Shown: positions 46,810 through 58,299 of the stretch, piece after piece
How positions within the stretch are numbered: the stretch's first letter is position 1
How the letters are laid out: each line of letters starts with the position of its first letter
From: Erigeron canadensis
Lineage: Eukaryota; Streptophyta; Magnoliopsida; Asterales; Asteraceae
Direction of reading: 5' to 3'
Assembly (NCBI RefSeq): GCF_010389155.1
Contig: NC_057766.1
Coordinates: forward strand, 26,855,516-26,919,515
DNA: 64,000 nt
Notes under the pieces: model-generated
What the model was told of the DNA's origin: nothing
The model's input: only the letters and a program-made list of their open reading frames with translations
Databases searched by the model: none
Made by a program: the position numbers and the translations under genes

Positions 46810-46879
46810 TAAAATAAAAGGTAGTGAAAGTGATCAATTGGTGAAGTTATATTTATAGTTATAACTTTTTATTTATTTA

Positions 46880-47090
46880 GTTAACGTGAACAAATAGAAT
46901 GTTATAAAATAATTATGACTGTTTATACTTAAAAGTGTGAACTTTTAAATTTACACACTTTTTAGTGTGAAAATTTTTTTACACGCCTTTAGTTATATAT
47001 ATTTTTACACACATAAAAGCGTGACAAAATTTTTAATTTGTACATACTAACTAAAAGTGTGGATAAATGCAACATTATTTATAGTGTAAT
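46880..47090. mobile_element. CACTA-type MITE, degraded, same family as 13376-13588
   Basis: Shares GTTACAAAATAATTATNA-like, AAAAGTGTGAACTTT and GACAAAATTTTTAATTTGT blocks with 13376-13588 and ends TTATTTATAGTG. The terminal CACTA on the left is lost. Confidence 0.65.
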
Positions 47091-47280
47091 TTCATTCCAT
47101 TTTATAATTGAATGAAAAGTTAACAATAATAAAAAAATAAAAAAAAAACCCCCTTTGAATGAACATGGTAGTTACAGACTTTAGATGGAATCACATTCCT
47201 CAACAAACAAATTTTTTTCATTCCATCGTAATAATATATTTCATTCCCCTTTTTATTATGGCATGCCAAAGGAACCTATT

Positions 47281-47756
47281 TTTTTTTAACATTCAAAAAG
47301 GATTTTATTGATATGAACTTCTAGCAAGGAGCTAGGTTGATCATACAAATATGTGAAAAAGAGACTAGTGAAAAAATAGAAAACGCTAATTGTTCCGAGT
47401 ACATGAGATTAAATTATAAATTTCTTCCAGTTTTCCCATCCGGAGTTGTGGGTATGTGATCTGCTGGAGAGCCATAAGAAGCTTGTTCCTTTGAGTTCTT
47501 TGAAACTTGAAAGCAAAACGAAGTGATGGCTGCTTGTTGGAGAAGATAACTTCATTCCAAGACTTCCAAATCGTCCAACAAAAAGAGAGTGTAGCCAGTT
47601 GGATTAGTTTCTGATTTTTCAGGGACGAGCTTGCAGTTTTCTGATATTCCATAAGTTCCTTAAGATTGTTAGGCTTGGAGTTTGGGGTGCGGCACCATGT
47701 TTGCAAGTAGCACCAGAGGGATCTCACAAATTGGCAGTGAATGAAGAGGTGTTCCC
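47281..47756 (-). mobile_element. 5'-truncated LINE with 15-bp target duplication
   Basis: The minus-strand ORF (47760 to 47386) encodes the end of LINE ORF2: MGEHLFIHCQFVRSLWCYL is the zinc-binding RVT tail, followed by CWTIWKSWNEVIFSNKQPS. The 3' end is an A-run (T-run 47281-47288 on plus). CCAAAGGAACCTATT is repeated exactly at 47266-47280 and 47757-47771. Truncation at the 5' side, A-tail and duplication together show insertion by target-primed reverse transcription. Confidence 0.92.
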
Positions 47757-47771
47757 CCAAAGGAACCTATT

Positions 47772-48160
47772 AATTTTGGGTGATCTGCATATGGAATGGA
47801 CTTAAATGCGCCTATGTTCTATTCTGACATATAGATTAATGGAATTCCCGAACGTTATTTTTAATATGTGGAAAAATGTGATAAAATGCATAAAAAATAC
47901 TCACTGTTTTATAGAAATATGAAATAACTTTTAACTGTTAATGGTCTTATGTATAATACTTTACTGTCTTTAACCTTTTAACCAAGGCCCCAATGTCTAG
48001 GTTGACAACTGTTAACGTATGAGAAATGCCCATTCATGAAGTTTCATTTTTACTTGTTTTGAACCCACCCAATGGCATAATACTAAAAGATGATAATCCA
48101 TTTACATGGCATTATGTCCGGGACATGCTTCAAACAAGTGACCCATCTACCCAACATGCG
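47772..48160. other. Intergenic stretch
   Basis: No gene or element recognised. Confidence 0.4.
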
Positions 48161-48164
48161 TATA

Positions 48165-48321
48165 CAGTCAAACCTCTATAAATTAATACCTCGATAAAGT
48201 TAATAATTTGTCCAGACCCAACTTAAGTGATTAGTGGAAAGAACACTTGATAAATTAATAACTCGCTCAATTAAATAAAATATCCCGGCCCCAACACTAT
48301 TAATTTATAGAGGTTTCACTG
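48165..48321. mobile_element. Emigrant-type (pogo/Tc1-mariner) MITE
   Basis: A 157-bp element starting CAGTCAAACCTCTATAAAT and ending ATTTATAGAGGTTTCACTG, near-perfect inverted repeats. TA is duplicated on both sides. These ends match the known Emigrant/Lemi1 pattern of Arabidopsis. Confidence 0.88.
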
Positions 48322-48943
48322 TACTTAGATACAAGTCATACAACAGAAACAATTTAGAAGTTAAAACATGGGACATTCCTCGTGATCAAATGAAACACGG
48401 ATAATGTAGGACCAAAGTTCCTTCATGTTTCGTTTGATCGTTTATACCTTACCAATTGACCCAGCCTCCGATCTTGAAACCATATACTATAGGCAAATAG
48501 CAAAGGGTGTCATTTCAGTCATCTGATATAGCATCTGCACATGTTTTTGGTTGATATTTCAAACCTATTTTGGGTAGAAGTCTAAATAGTTATGTGAATC
48601 TCTTTGGGACCAGCAAAGTGCATACTGGATTTAATTTTATTCTGCTAATAATTATGTCAAATCAAATATTTTGATGTTAATAACTGATGCAAGTAATATT
48701 ATTGTAATGATAAATGATTATGATGGATCGATTACCCATTATGTAACTAAAAAACACTAAAAACATAAAATTGATGTAAAGATGAAATGTTGATGCAAAG
48801 TCGTCGGATGACAAACAACATATCAATATGAATCAATTAATGTAGGAGGAAATAAGAATCAATGCAAATTGGCTTGCATACTATATGTTCACAATCTATC
48901 CAAGAAAAACAGCACAGCTAAGTACCAAATGACCTTTTCACAA
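48322..48943. other. Intergenic, 3' side of the kinesin gene
   Basis: Presumably includes the kinesin 3' UTR (within about 48700-48943). No other gene. Confidence 0.5.
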
Positions 48944-51900
48944 TCAAGCCCACCCCCTTTTCTTTGTCTCTCGGTCTTTGACTCCCTGACTTGGATTACT
49001 TGGTCTGCTAAGAGGCACCGGTCTCTGAGCTGCTGGTGCTGGTTTGATATTTCTCGCCGGTACCCTCTGGCGTGGTCTAGGCGGGTCAGACTTCCTTGAC
49101 TTGTTCTCATTGTTCTCAACATTCTCTACTTCGCTGTTTCTTGACAGCCTCTTTCTTCCAACTTCAGCGCCAATGCTACCAAGAGAGTCAGTTCTCTTTG
49201 AGCGGTTGTAGCTAGCAGCCGTTTGACGGTTCATTATATTTGAACTCCTTAAAATATATTGTTCCATGTCGCCCGTGAGCTTATTGTCTCTTGAACCACC
49301 AGCCACATTTTTACCTTCTTCATAAGGTGTTGATTTCATGGAACTAGATGAATCTGCAATTGTAACAATAGACATTCGTCTTTCTTGTTCTTTAAGCTTG
49401 TCCTCAAGCTCCTTAATCTGCATTTCGACAGACTTATGTTTATTAACAAAAAGGATTGCATAAAAGAATGCTAGAATCAAGCGAGAGAATATATATTAAA
49501 AAAAGGCATGACCTTTAGATGGAGTGAGGTTGAATCAGAATATTGTTCCTGTTCTTTCAGTTTCCTTTCAAGTTCTTCAATCTGAAACAGCAAAAGTTAA
49601 GGATAAATAATCGTTATTTCCATTCTGCATATTCTTAATGAGGATAAACATACGATCTTTATAGATTGTAAAATGTTTATGACCTTTTCTTGAAGGGTCA
49701 TGGTATAGGACTTTGACTCTTTGATTTGCGCTTTCAGCTTGTCTTCGAGTTCCCTGACCTGTTTACAGAATTACAGTATTCCAAGTTTATGTAATGGAAA
49801 ATTTTCAATCTTCACTAGAAATATGTTGAAAATTTTATACAAGTACCTTCTGTTGGTGTGTTAGAGCCCCTGTATGTTCTCGCTCTGTAAGCTTCTTCTC
49901 GAGCTCCTTGACCTTTATATCATATACATATATGTTTTCACTAAACGTCTAAACTAGGTGAACTTTGACGAATAAAATTGATGATATTGTTACCTTGTGT
50001 TGGAGCCCGCTGTTGGATTCCTCTTTTGCCCTTATCTTTTCAGAAAGATGTGAAATTTGTCTTTCTAACTGAGTATGTAATCCTGTTTTGAACTCAATCT
50101 GGCCTTCAAGCTCCTTAATCTTTTCCATGTGGTTTTTATGTACTTGATCTTTTCCTTTAATCTTCCCTTCTACATTCTGTAAACTCTCTTCTAACTTCCT
50201 CAATGACTCGTCTTTCAAACGTGATTCTTGCTTTGCTTTATCAAGCTTCATGAGGGGTACCAAAAAATCATAATTAACAGTACTTTTTTGAAAGCATTTA
50301 TTAAGAAAATCATAATAACTAGTCGTATATACATACCATCAATTTCATTTTCTGAAGCTCACTTGTATCAATTTGCTTTCTAGCAGGACCCAACTCAACT
50401 CCTCTAACTCTCGTTGCAAAGTTTAATGAACTTAAAGTCTCGCTTAGGTCATGATCTGAGGGACTAATTTGCACAAACATTAAAGTTTTTGAGTCACCCC
50501 CTGCAAAAACCAAAACAACTTAACATCTGTACAAACATATTGCAATGTCAGGATTCAAGTAATCCTTTGAGGATGTTTATGCCTTTGTGTTTTGTAAACG
50601 AGTGGATTATAATAAAAGAAAATCTAAACTTACCTAACGAGTCTTGAAGTAGATGTGTGAGCTTTGAATTCCTATATGGAATGTGACTGCTCTTGTTTGC
50701 TAAAGCAGATATCACATCTCCAAGAGCAGATAGAGATCGATTGATATTTTGAGCCTCCTTGAGCCGTTCACCCTGAGCATCTGTCTTTGCAAGCCTCTCA
50801 CTGCCAGCTAGGTCCACAAGCCATAGCTTGCTCTTAGTGCACTCACCAGTTATCAAGTTCTTTGCTCTTACCATAATACAAAGCATACTACAAAAAGCAA
50901 AAAGAGGGGAAAAGATCAATATGAGGCGAGATAAATTATCACTAGACAAATTCAACTATGTAGTGCATGCAGAGGTGAAATATGAGGTGGTGAAGTGGGT
51001 TTGGTTCAAAAAGGGTAACTATGGGACTGGTTGGGTTGACTCGAAACACTTTTTGATCTAAAAAGATAATTTTTAATAATAATAAGTCTTTCATATATGA
51101 TAAATTAGTCTTAAGTATTCGAGCAACAATCTAAATTTTTAAATGATGTTTATAGGTGTTATATGTTTAATGGCGAACTTAAGGCATTTTCAGCCTGTTT
51201 GACCCATTTTCTTTTTACCTATCCCTACCCAGTTACCCATTAGTTAAAACATAACCAAACAGACCAATGGATCAGTACAAATCAAAGCTGCCAAAAAAAG
51301 GTAAATGCATTAGTTCTTTACCAATGAGAGCGGCTGCTATGTTCGTTCACATTATTTGATCCAACAGCGCGAGCACTACTTCCAGCTTGCAGTACTTTCC
51401 ACACTTCCATTACGTTTTCAACTTTTGCTTCAACAAGCCCCGGAATATTATGAAGCCCTTCAGATGCTTGTTTTACCTCCAACCTACATTTTCAATATAA
51501 ATTTAACATAGGAAAGCAAAAAACAATATTTCTTAAGTACAAGAAATCTGTAATCCCATATGGATGAATATTTACTTCTTGGAAGTTGATGATGACGCGA
51601 GTAGGTCCCTTATTTGTTCATTGTAGACTTCAAGCACGCTAACTGATATGTTGTAAGAAAAAGTGTCGATTCTCTCTTTTGCAATCTTAAACAACTCTTC
51701 GAGTGTTCGGTAATTAACCCCACGATTTTCCGCTGTTCCTTCCATTGTGAATGTCTTTCCAGTTCCCGTTTGCCCATATGCAAAGATGCATACGTTGTAG
51801 CCATCCAAAACTGAAGTTACCAACGGTAAAGCTTGTGCGAAAACATCAACTAAGGAACAAACAGTATAGCATTAATATATAGTTATCCAATTAAAAGTTG

Positions 51901-53956
51901 AAACTTATTCGCTTAAAAATTAATCAACCTTGATTGTCATTTGGTGTGAAAACTCTGTCAAATCTGAAGGTCTTTTTAGTGGAACCGCTATTCAGAACCC
52001 CGAGTTCCCCGTTTTCTGCTGTATCAAAGTCTACAATTGTTGAACAACCAGTTGAAGATTCTGTTTTGCTTAATGGACGGCATCGACAAAACACCCTTAT
52101 ACTCCCTGATAATTAATACTTGTCAAATTAAAGATGTAGCTAAAGAGTATTTGTAATTATTATAAATAGAAACAATTAGCAGACCTTTTGCATCTTCAAT
52201 TTGATTATGAAGCTTTCTTCTTTTTGCTTGTTCTTCATTGTACTTCATTTTAAGATCCTCACACTGAGCCACTATAAGAAAAGAAATATCAGGTAAAGTA
52301 CATATATATTTATTTAAGGAAAAGTGAGCAGATAAAGAAATTTTTTGAGATTTACCCAATGCCTGAACAGCAGAAACCATATTATTTAGATCAGGAACTG
52401 TGTCGGCGCACTGGTGTGCTTGACGAGCGAGCCGGGAGTGGTCTTGTTTTAAGACCTAATAAACGGATCATTTACATAAGTAAAACACATAACCTTTTAT
52501 AACTTTTATAATGCTTGGCTGAAAATTTTACCGTTATCCTGTGTGATAGTTCATTCACAGCAGCAACCCAGACCTTCTTGTCATGTTCATATCTACTTGA
52601 TATGTCCCTCAGTTGTTCAGATTGTTTCTCCATCTTTAGGTCTAAAAAAATAAGTCGATAAAGCATACAAATTCAATAATCAATACAATATACACGTTCA
52701 CATTGACTAAAAACGAGTATAATGTATGCCTTCACAAACTTACCAAGAGATGATGTCTGGAACAACTTGTTGTCAAGTTCCGAGCGGACCTTCTCCAGCT
52801 GCTTGTTTGCTGCAGTCAATGACATCCAAGCTTGATAGCATTCGTCAGCCTTTCGTTGACATTGATCAGTCAACTCTTGTATCCTCTTCTCATACTTCTC
52901 TACTGATTTCTTTCGCATCACTTTCTTCTGCAATATTTAATATAACTCAATACCATTTATGCATCATTTAGTAGCATAAATTCATCAAAAAAAAAAAAAA
53001 AACCATACCTGAGCTGAAGGGACTTCTATATCAGCAGCACAGTTTTGACATTTTATAAAATCATGTTTCAAATCATCATCTGCGAATAAATCAAAGAAGT
53101 TTAATTTCAAGTCACTTGTCGCAATTCATATTACAATTAAAAATCGACAGGGTATATCAAACTACCAAGAAGTTTAGGAGCTCTTCTTATGCAGATTCCA
53201 CTGACCAAAGGACTACCATTAATCCCTTCAAACCTAATTACAATCTCCTCACCCATCTTGACAGTGACTCTCGAGTCAACTAACTGTAACGGTTTATTTG
53301 CTCCAACAACAGAAAAGATATCAAAATCTGAAAGAACCTGTCAGAAAAACAAGACAAACTTCAAATTTCATATTTCCTCATTGCTTTTCGAAAGAACTTG
53401 ATTTTTTTTTCAATAAACGGAAACTGGACTTGCCTTTTCGTCCTGCAAGTAGACATTGAACACTCTCATCCCTTTAGGACCAAATGTGTTAATTATCTCA
53501 ACAAAATGAAGGTCGACATAGTAATCTCCCTCTGGCAGATTATCAAACCGATACTGAAATTCCCCTAGTCTAGCAGTATGGTAAATGAATGAAACGTCAC
53601 CACCGTCACTTATGTACTCATTCGTTTGAAACACATCACCCCCTTGATAATACTTATCCGCCACGAGGTTCATATCCGATTCAGATTCCACTATTGTCTC
53701 GGCTCCCACATTCACAAACATAACTACTTCATCTGACACAAATATTTTACCACAAAAATCAACAAAAATTTAACCCTAATTAAATCACTTAAATAGTTAT
53801 ATTCTCATCTGTTAAATCACAAAAACTGACAAAAACTTAAATATCTACATTTAAAACCCTAATTCCTAAAGTCAAAATAAGTCAAATTTCAAACATAACT
53901 ACTTCATCTAACACACAAAACCAACACATTCATCCTATACTGATCAATTAATTTCA

Positions 53957-53998
<42 letters not shown>

Positions 53999-54277
53999 CA
54001 AGATTTAAAGAAATACCCAAATCAAAAACAAGTGAAAGTTCAAACCTTTACAGTTGGATTTCAAAAACCCATTTGGGATTAATCTTGAACTTGAATCGCA
54101 GACCATCGAATCGAGTTCGTCCTCTCCGACGAAAGAAACCTGGCTCGCTTTCTCGTCTGAATGAAGAACATGATCCGTGCAAAAGGTATCATTGGCCATT
54201 AGGGTTTTTTCAGAAATAGTAAAATCTTGAAGATGGGTTTCTTGTAATGGGTCACAATTTGTTGTTTCGGGATCCAT
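48944..54277 (-). CDS. Kinesin-14 with malectin-like domain (KIN-14Q/R type)
   Basis: Microtubule motor, expected minus-end directed, cytoplasmic. Eighteen exons: 54277-54046, 53732-53434, 53337-53166, 53079-53009, 52927-52744, 52641-52532, 52455-52356, 52271-52185, 52105-51929, 51849-51576, 51483-51322, 50887-50634, 50500-50337, 50245-49994, 49912-49847, 49758-49684, 49581-49513, 49417-48944. They sum to 3222 bp, 1073 residues, with phases agreeing throughout. Domains: malectin-like fold about 79-235 ([26 protein letters not shown]), coiled coil about 259-415, kinesin-14 neck ([20 protein letters not shown]), motor about 418-755 with P-loop GQTGTGKT 503-510, switch I SSRSH 618-622 and switch II DLAGSE 648-653, then a second coiled coil and a Pro/Arg-rich basic tail. 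Intron 2 has a GC donor (GCAAGT). Intron 1 holds a (TA)n run. Arabidopsis At1g72250 and At2g22610 have the same layout. The exon 14 acceptor (ATGAAG) is the least certain join. Confidence 0.94.
53959..53994. repeat. (TA)n microsatellite in kinesin intron 1
   Basis: About 17 TA units, 50 bp downstream of the exon 1 donor on the minus strand. Confidence 0.95.
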
Positions 54278-54299
54278 TGAAATTATTAGGGCTTTTATT

Positions 54300-54822
54300 A
54301 TTATTTAATTTTATTTTTTTGTGAAAATATGTGTGAGGATTTTGGAATGAAAGACAAGATGGTGGATTTGGATTTTGAAAATGGGTGAAGGTGGGAATGA
54401 GAATGAGAATTTTGAAATGAAATGTTGGGATGACCGTTGCTTCTCAATGTGTAACTTTTGGGAGAGATTAAAATAAAAGTTTTACTTTTGTATAAAAAAG
54501 TTGCTCATGGTATATATTTGTTGTTTAAAAAAAAAAAAAAAATACTCGTAATATGTCTACATTTCGAAACGGGTATCCAATTGTTACTTATTTAGCTTTT
54601 GAATTTTGTTATTTACACTTTACAGTATAGTCTTGGATCATAAATATTACTTCGTAATATTATTATGCAATCGTTACTTATTTTTATTTTGAATCTTTTA
54701 ATTAAGGTCTCTTGAGGAATGTTTATTTAAACTTTTTCAATGTCTTAAACAAGATCAATTTTAGGGGTCTAAATTACTAGTTAACAATTTTTTTTAGTAA
54801 TGACTAAAATCATATTTGAATA
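54300..54822. other. Kinesin 5' flank
   Basis: Upstream region of the minus-strand kinesin gene. GAATGAGAATGAGAATTTTG repeats occur near 54395. No TATA box stands out. Confidence 0.4.
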
Positions 54823-54831
54823 TTAATATTA

Positions 54832-55231
54832 GAGCTAAGTGCGCCGGAATGCAGTCAACTAATCCTGAAAAGTTATTGTGTGCACGAATTCTAGGTCGGC
54901 CTTATTGTATTTAGGAAACTTGTTCAAGAGTCTCATAGTAAACACAAGTTACCAGGTAAGAAGTTAGTCGGTCACCACTTTTACGTTGATCCGTTGGGCG
55001 TTGACTGCTTACGCGGCATGCACACAATAACTTTTTGGGATTAGTTTATGTACACAATAAAAAAAAATATATGAAAATAAACAAGTTTTATGTGAAGTAA
55101 CCGATCTCACATCTATTTTATGTTCACAATAAACATAATTTCAAGTTTTTTGAATACAATAAAGTCGACCTAAAGTTCGTGTATACAATAACTTTGGTGA
55201 TTAGTTGATTGCATTCCGGCGCACTTATCCC
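54832..55231. mobile_element. MITE with ~25-bp TIRs and 9-bp TSD (MULE-like)
   Basis: Left TAAGTGCGCCGGAATGCA and right (reverse complement) the same, continuing TCAACTAATC after one mismatch. The flanks are TTAATATTA at 54823-54831 and 55232-55240. The interior repeats CACAATAA and ACAATAACTTT motifs. A Tourist origin (TSD TTA within an AT-rich site) is the alternative. Confidence 0.82.
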
Positions 55232-55240
55232 TTAATATTA

Positions 55241-56171
55241 TGTAGTAGTATAACACCCTCTTCAGTTAAAAAAGGCTAGCTTATGAGATCAGATTTGGTT
55301 GTTTATCGAGTATCTACATGTTTACGTCTTAAAAGTGAATTGTTTGATGATTTAAGGAGGTTGTTACGGAATTTGGTGTGAAAAGGAGTGGAAATTCTAG
55401 ATTGACTTCTCTTTGTCTCGCCCTTCGAGTCCATCTATTAGTTAATATTCAACTTTCCCTTTCAAACGAAATAAGAAAAGAGATATTTCAGCTAGGACTT
55501 CGTTAATTGGCATGGACAGTGGTGTAGCCAGTAATTCACTTTTGGGTGGGCCAATTATTTTATAATATATTTATGAATCAAGAACCGAAAATAAATGTAC
55601 TCACGTGTCGGTTCAAGTTTTGGATTTGAGGCGGACACAAAGTGGGCTAGGGGGTGCTAAGCCTCCCCCTATATGCAAAAATGCAACGACTTTTCTATAG
55701 TTCAGCCGAAGATTTTCTAAGATTTATATAATATAACCTCCTCCAATGAGGAAAAAAAACCCTTATGTTGGTTCCACCATTGTTTTGGATGAATTTTAAA
55801 TCATATCGGCATTTACGGTTTCAACATGTATAGAAATGAATTGCACTTGATGTTTTCCTTAATGTATCATTCAAACCACGCTCTAAATATTTCTCATTGT
55901 AATAAAATTCCATTATTCAAAAATAACCAAATAAGTGTTCAAAACTCACAAGGTTAATAAAATTAACTTTGATAATTCTCAAATTTGCATCACAAGTTAA
56001 TGAGTGTTTGTTGAAATGAAGTATTAAAGTAGTAGATTTAATAGGCGCAAACAAAGATATATAATAAAAGTAACCAATAAACAATGTTTAGCCTCAACTT
56101 CAACAGATAAAGTGTAAGAGCGACTTTCAAATCTATGTCTGTCACGATTAGATGTTTATTTACATTATACA
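55241..56171. other. Gene-free stretch
   Basis: No gene. 55510-55690 (GTGTAGCCAG, GTGGGCTAGG, CCCCCT) looks like an eroded hAT-type element without clear ends. Confidence 0.4.
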
Positions 56172-56440
56172 CGAGCATGGTACCCGTGCAATGCGGCAGT
56201 GTTAACGGGGACGGCGGTTTTGTGTTGTTGGTGATGGTATTATTGGTGGTGGTGGCGGTGTCAAATGGTGTAAGATTGTAGGTTGATGTAAAGGTGATAG
56301 TGGAAATATTTTAGAAAATAAGGGTTGAAGTGTAAATTAATTCATTAAAAACATAAAATGTCTAAAGGCACTTTCGGTATTTCAAAGACAGAACTTTCTA
56401 AAAATAAAAATAGGCTTTTGCTTTATTAGATAGTAAAGAT
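56172..56440 (-). mobile_element. Non-autonomous Helitron (family 1), minus strand
   Basis: The minus-strand 5' end is TCTTTACTATCTAATAAAGC after A. The 3' end is GCCGCATTGCACGGGTACCA, then TGCTCG before T. Body very like 38724-38991. Confidence 0.8.
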
Positions 56441-56477
56441 AATCAAAAAATTGTAAACTAACAAATCAAATTGAATA

Positions 56478-56861
56478 TCTATACTATTTATATAAACAAA
56501 CAATCCCAAAAAAATTTAACACTCTACCTTTAAAATTTCTAATTTACCCTTTTAATCTATAATACCATCAAACACTGTATCCCTGAAATTTCAAAAATAC
56601 CCTTAAAAAAACCTTACGCGTGTCCCTTTTCTTCCCTGAAGTTACTCACATAGTATACCCAAAAAACACACATGCGTTACTGAATTTAATAATCAATCAA
56701 CATAAAAAACGCTCACTCTAAAACAACAACGACGGTTTGCACTTTCAGTCGGACTAAAAAACACTTGAGTTGAATCATACATTCATGTAATAACACGGTA
56801 CCGCTACTTAACCAATGTCTTTTTCCTATGTCTCGCCGCATCGCGCGGGTACAAGGCTAGT
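56478..56861 (+). mobile_element. Non-autonomous Helitron with canonical ends (family 1)
   Basis: The 5' end is TCTATACTATTTATATAAAC after A. The 3' end is GCCGCATCGCGCGGGTACAA, then GGCTAG before T. Short CCGC/GCGG stem about 12 bp from the end. 384 bp, no ORF. Confidence 0.82.
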
Positions 56862-57092
56862 GGTTATAAATATGTTTGTCGTGGAACAAAGTCTTATTTC
56901 ATTGAGGATTTAATACCGGTGTTTGAGGTGTTATCTATTTAGTTGGGTCAAAATATTTTTTAAGAAAATAAGAAAATTCGATGTGCTTTTTTTTAAGAAA
57001 AGAAATGTTGTGTTAATGTGCAATGTCCATATTTATTTACAGATCTTGCAAGGGTGGGCCAAAATTGATTTAGATGGACTTATGTCTATTTA

Positions 57093-57975
57093 CTAGGTAT
57101 TTTACCCTGCACGATGCGCGATTATCTAATGTTTTTGCTTTCAATACGTAATTATACAATCAAAGTAGAAGATTACGAAAAGGCTAAACAAAATATTGGT
57201 GGAAAAATGTTTGTGATTCATATTTCATGGTGTCTTTTTTATTATATATTGAGTCTAACGAAACTATAAAAACCTAAAATATATTTGTATGACTTTTTTC
57301 TTAATCTTATATTATACTGTACTTCATGCAATACTAATTAACATAAAATTAAGTTAAAATATAAATGTAATGTAAAATCATAACGACATGTTATTTTTTG
57401 CAAAGTGATAGATGATTTATTAGAATTTCATCACACTCATTCAAATGAAATAGTTTCATAAAACTTGCTTCATCAAATATTAAAATTCATAAAAACCGAA
57501 AAACTTTAAATATAGTTAGAAACCAAATTAAAATTACAGTAGATTACAAAGAACAAACTAATGCTTCAAAAACGTAAATCACTACCAAGAAAATGATATT
57601 AAAAAAAAAAAACTAAATCACAATATGATATATTCTATTGGTTTTAGGTTATAGTGGATAAAAGAATAAGATATAAATATTTTGAAAACTAAATATTATC
57701 TAATTTTGTACATAGATTTTCAGTTCATACGGTTTCTTTCATAATATAGGATTTGATCTTTCACTTTTGCTTTTTTAAAAATTTGTGTATATATAGATTT
57801 TATTTTTATTTAAAGAAATATATTTAGATAGTATAACTTTGTGGATTTATATATTGTAAAAAAATATAAAGATGCCACATAGGATAAAGACCTATGTGAC
57901 AATTTTTAAAAATAGCTTTAATCTGAAAAATGCTTTAAAATGCTAGAATTCTTACTGTTTTAATATTTATATAGA
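57093..57975 (-). mobile_element. Helitron-like element (family 2), minus strand
   Basis: The minus-strand 5' end is TCTATATAAATATTAAAAC after A. The 3' end is GCGCATCGTGCAGGGTAAAA, then TACCTAG before T. 883 bp, AT-rich, no ORF. Confidence 0.65.
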
Positions 57976-58059
57976 TCTATATGTTTATAAACAATGTATA
58001 ACTATTTATAAACATTTTAGTGTGGGCCTTGGCCCATCTGGTTCCCAACGTGGCTCTGA

Positions 58060-58297
58060 TAGACATGGGCAAAAAAACCGGTTCAGGTTATCCGGATTTA
58101 GGATTGAAAAAAAACAGTTCCTTAAGAACCAATTTCGGTTCCTCAAGAATCGATTGGTTTGGAACCGGTTCCACTTTAGGATCAAAAATCGATTCCAAAT
58201 CGGTTCTTGGACAAAAAAAAATCGAAAAAAGGTCAAACGTTGACCAAGAAGCGGTTTTTCGGCGCGTTGACCGGTTCCGATCTTTTGCCCACATCTA
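58060..58297. mobile_element. hAT-type MITE rich in AACCGGTTC motifs
   Basis: Ends TAGACATGGGCAAAA and (reverse complement of right) TAGATGTGGGCAAAA. The flanking 8-mers GGCTCTGA and GGCTTTAA agree at six of eight positions. The interior repeats CCGGTTC/GAACCGG and CGATT/AATCG. Long open frames on both strands come from this symmetry. Confidence 0.7.
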
Positions 58298-58299
58298 GG

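Noticed and set aside
51060..51320. Possible retained exon or TE in kinesin intron 11
   Set aside because: GGGTTGG-like motifs hint at a MITE, but no paired ends were found, and flanking exons join in frame without it.
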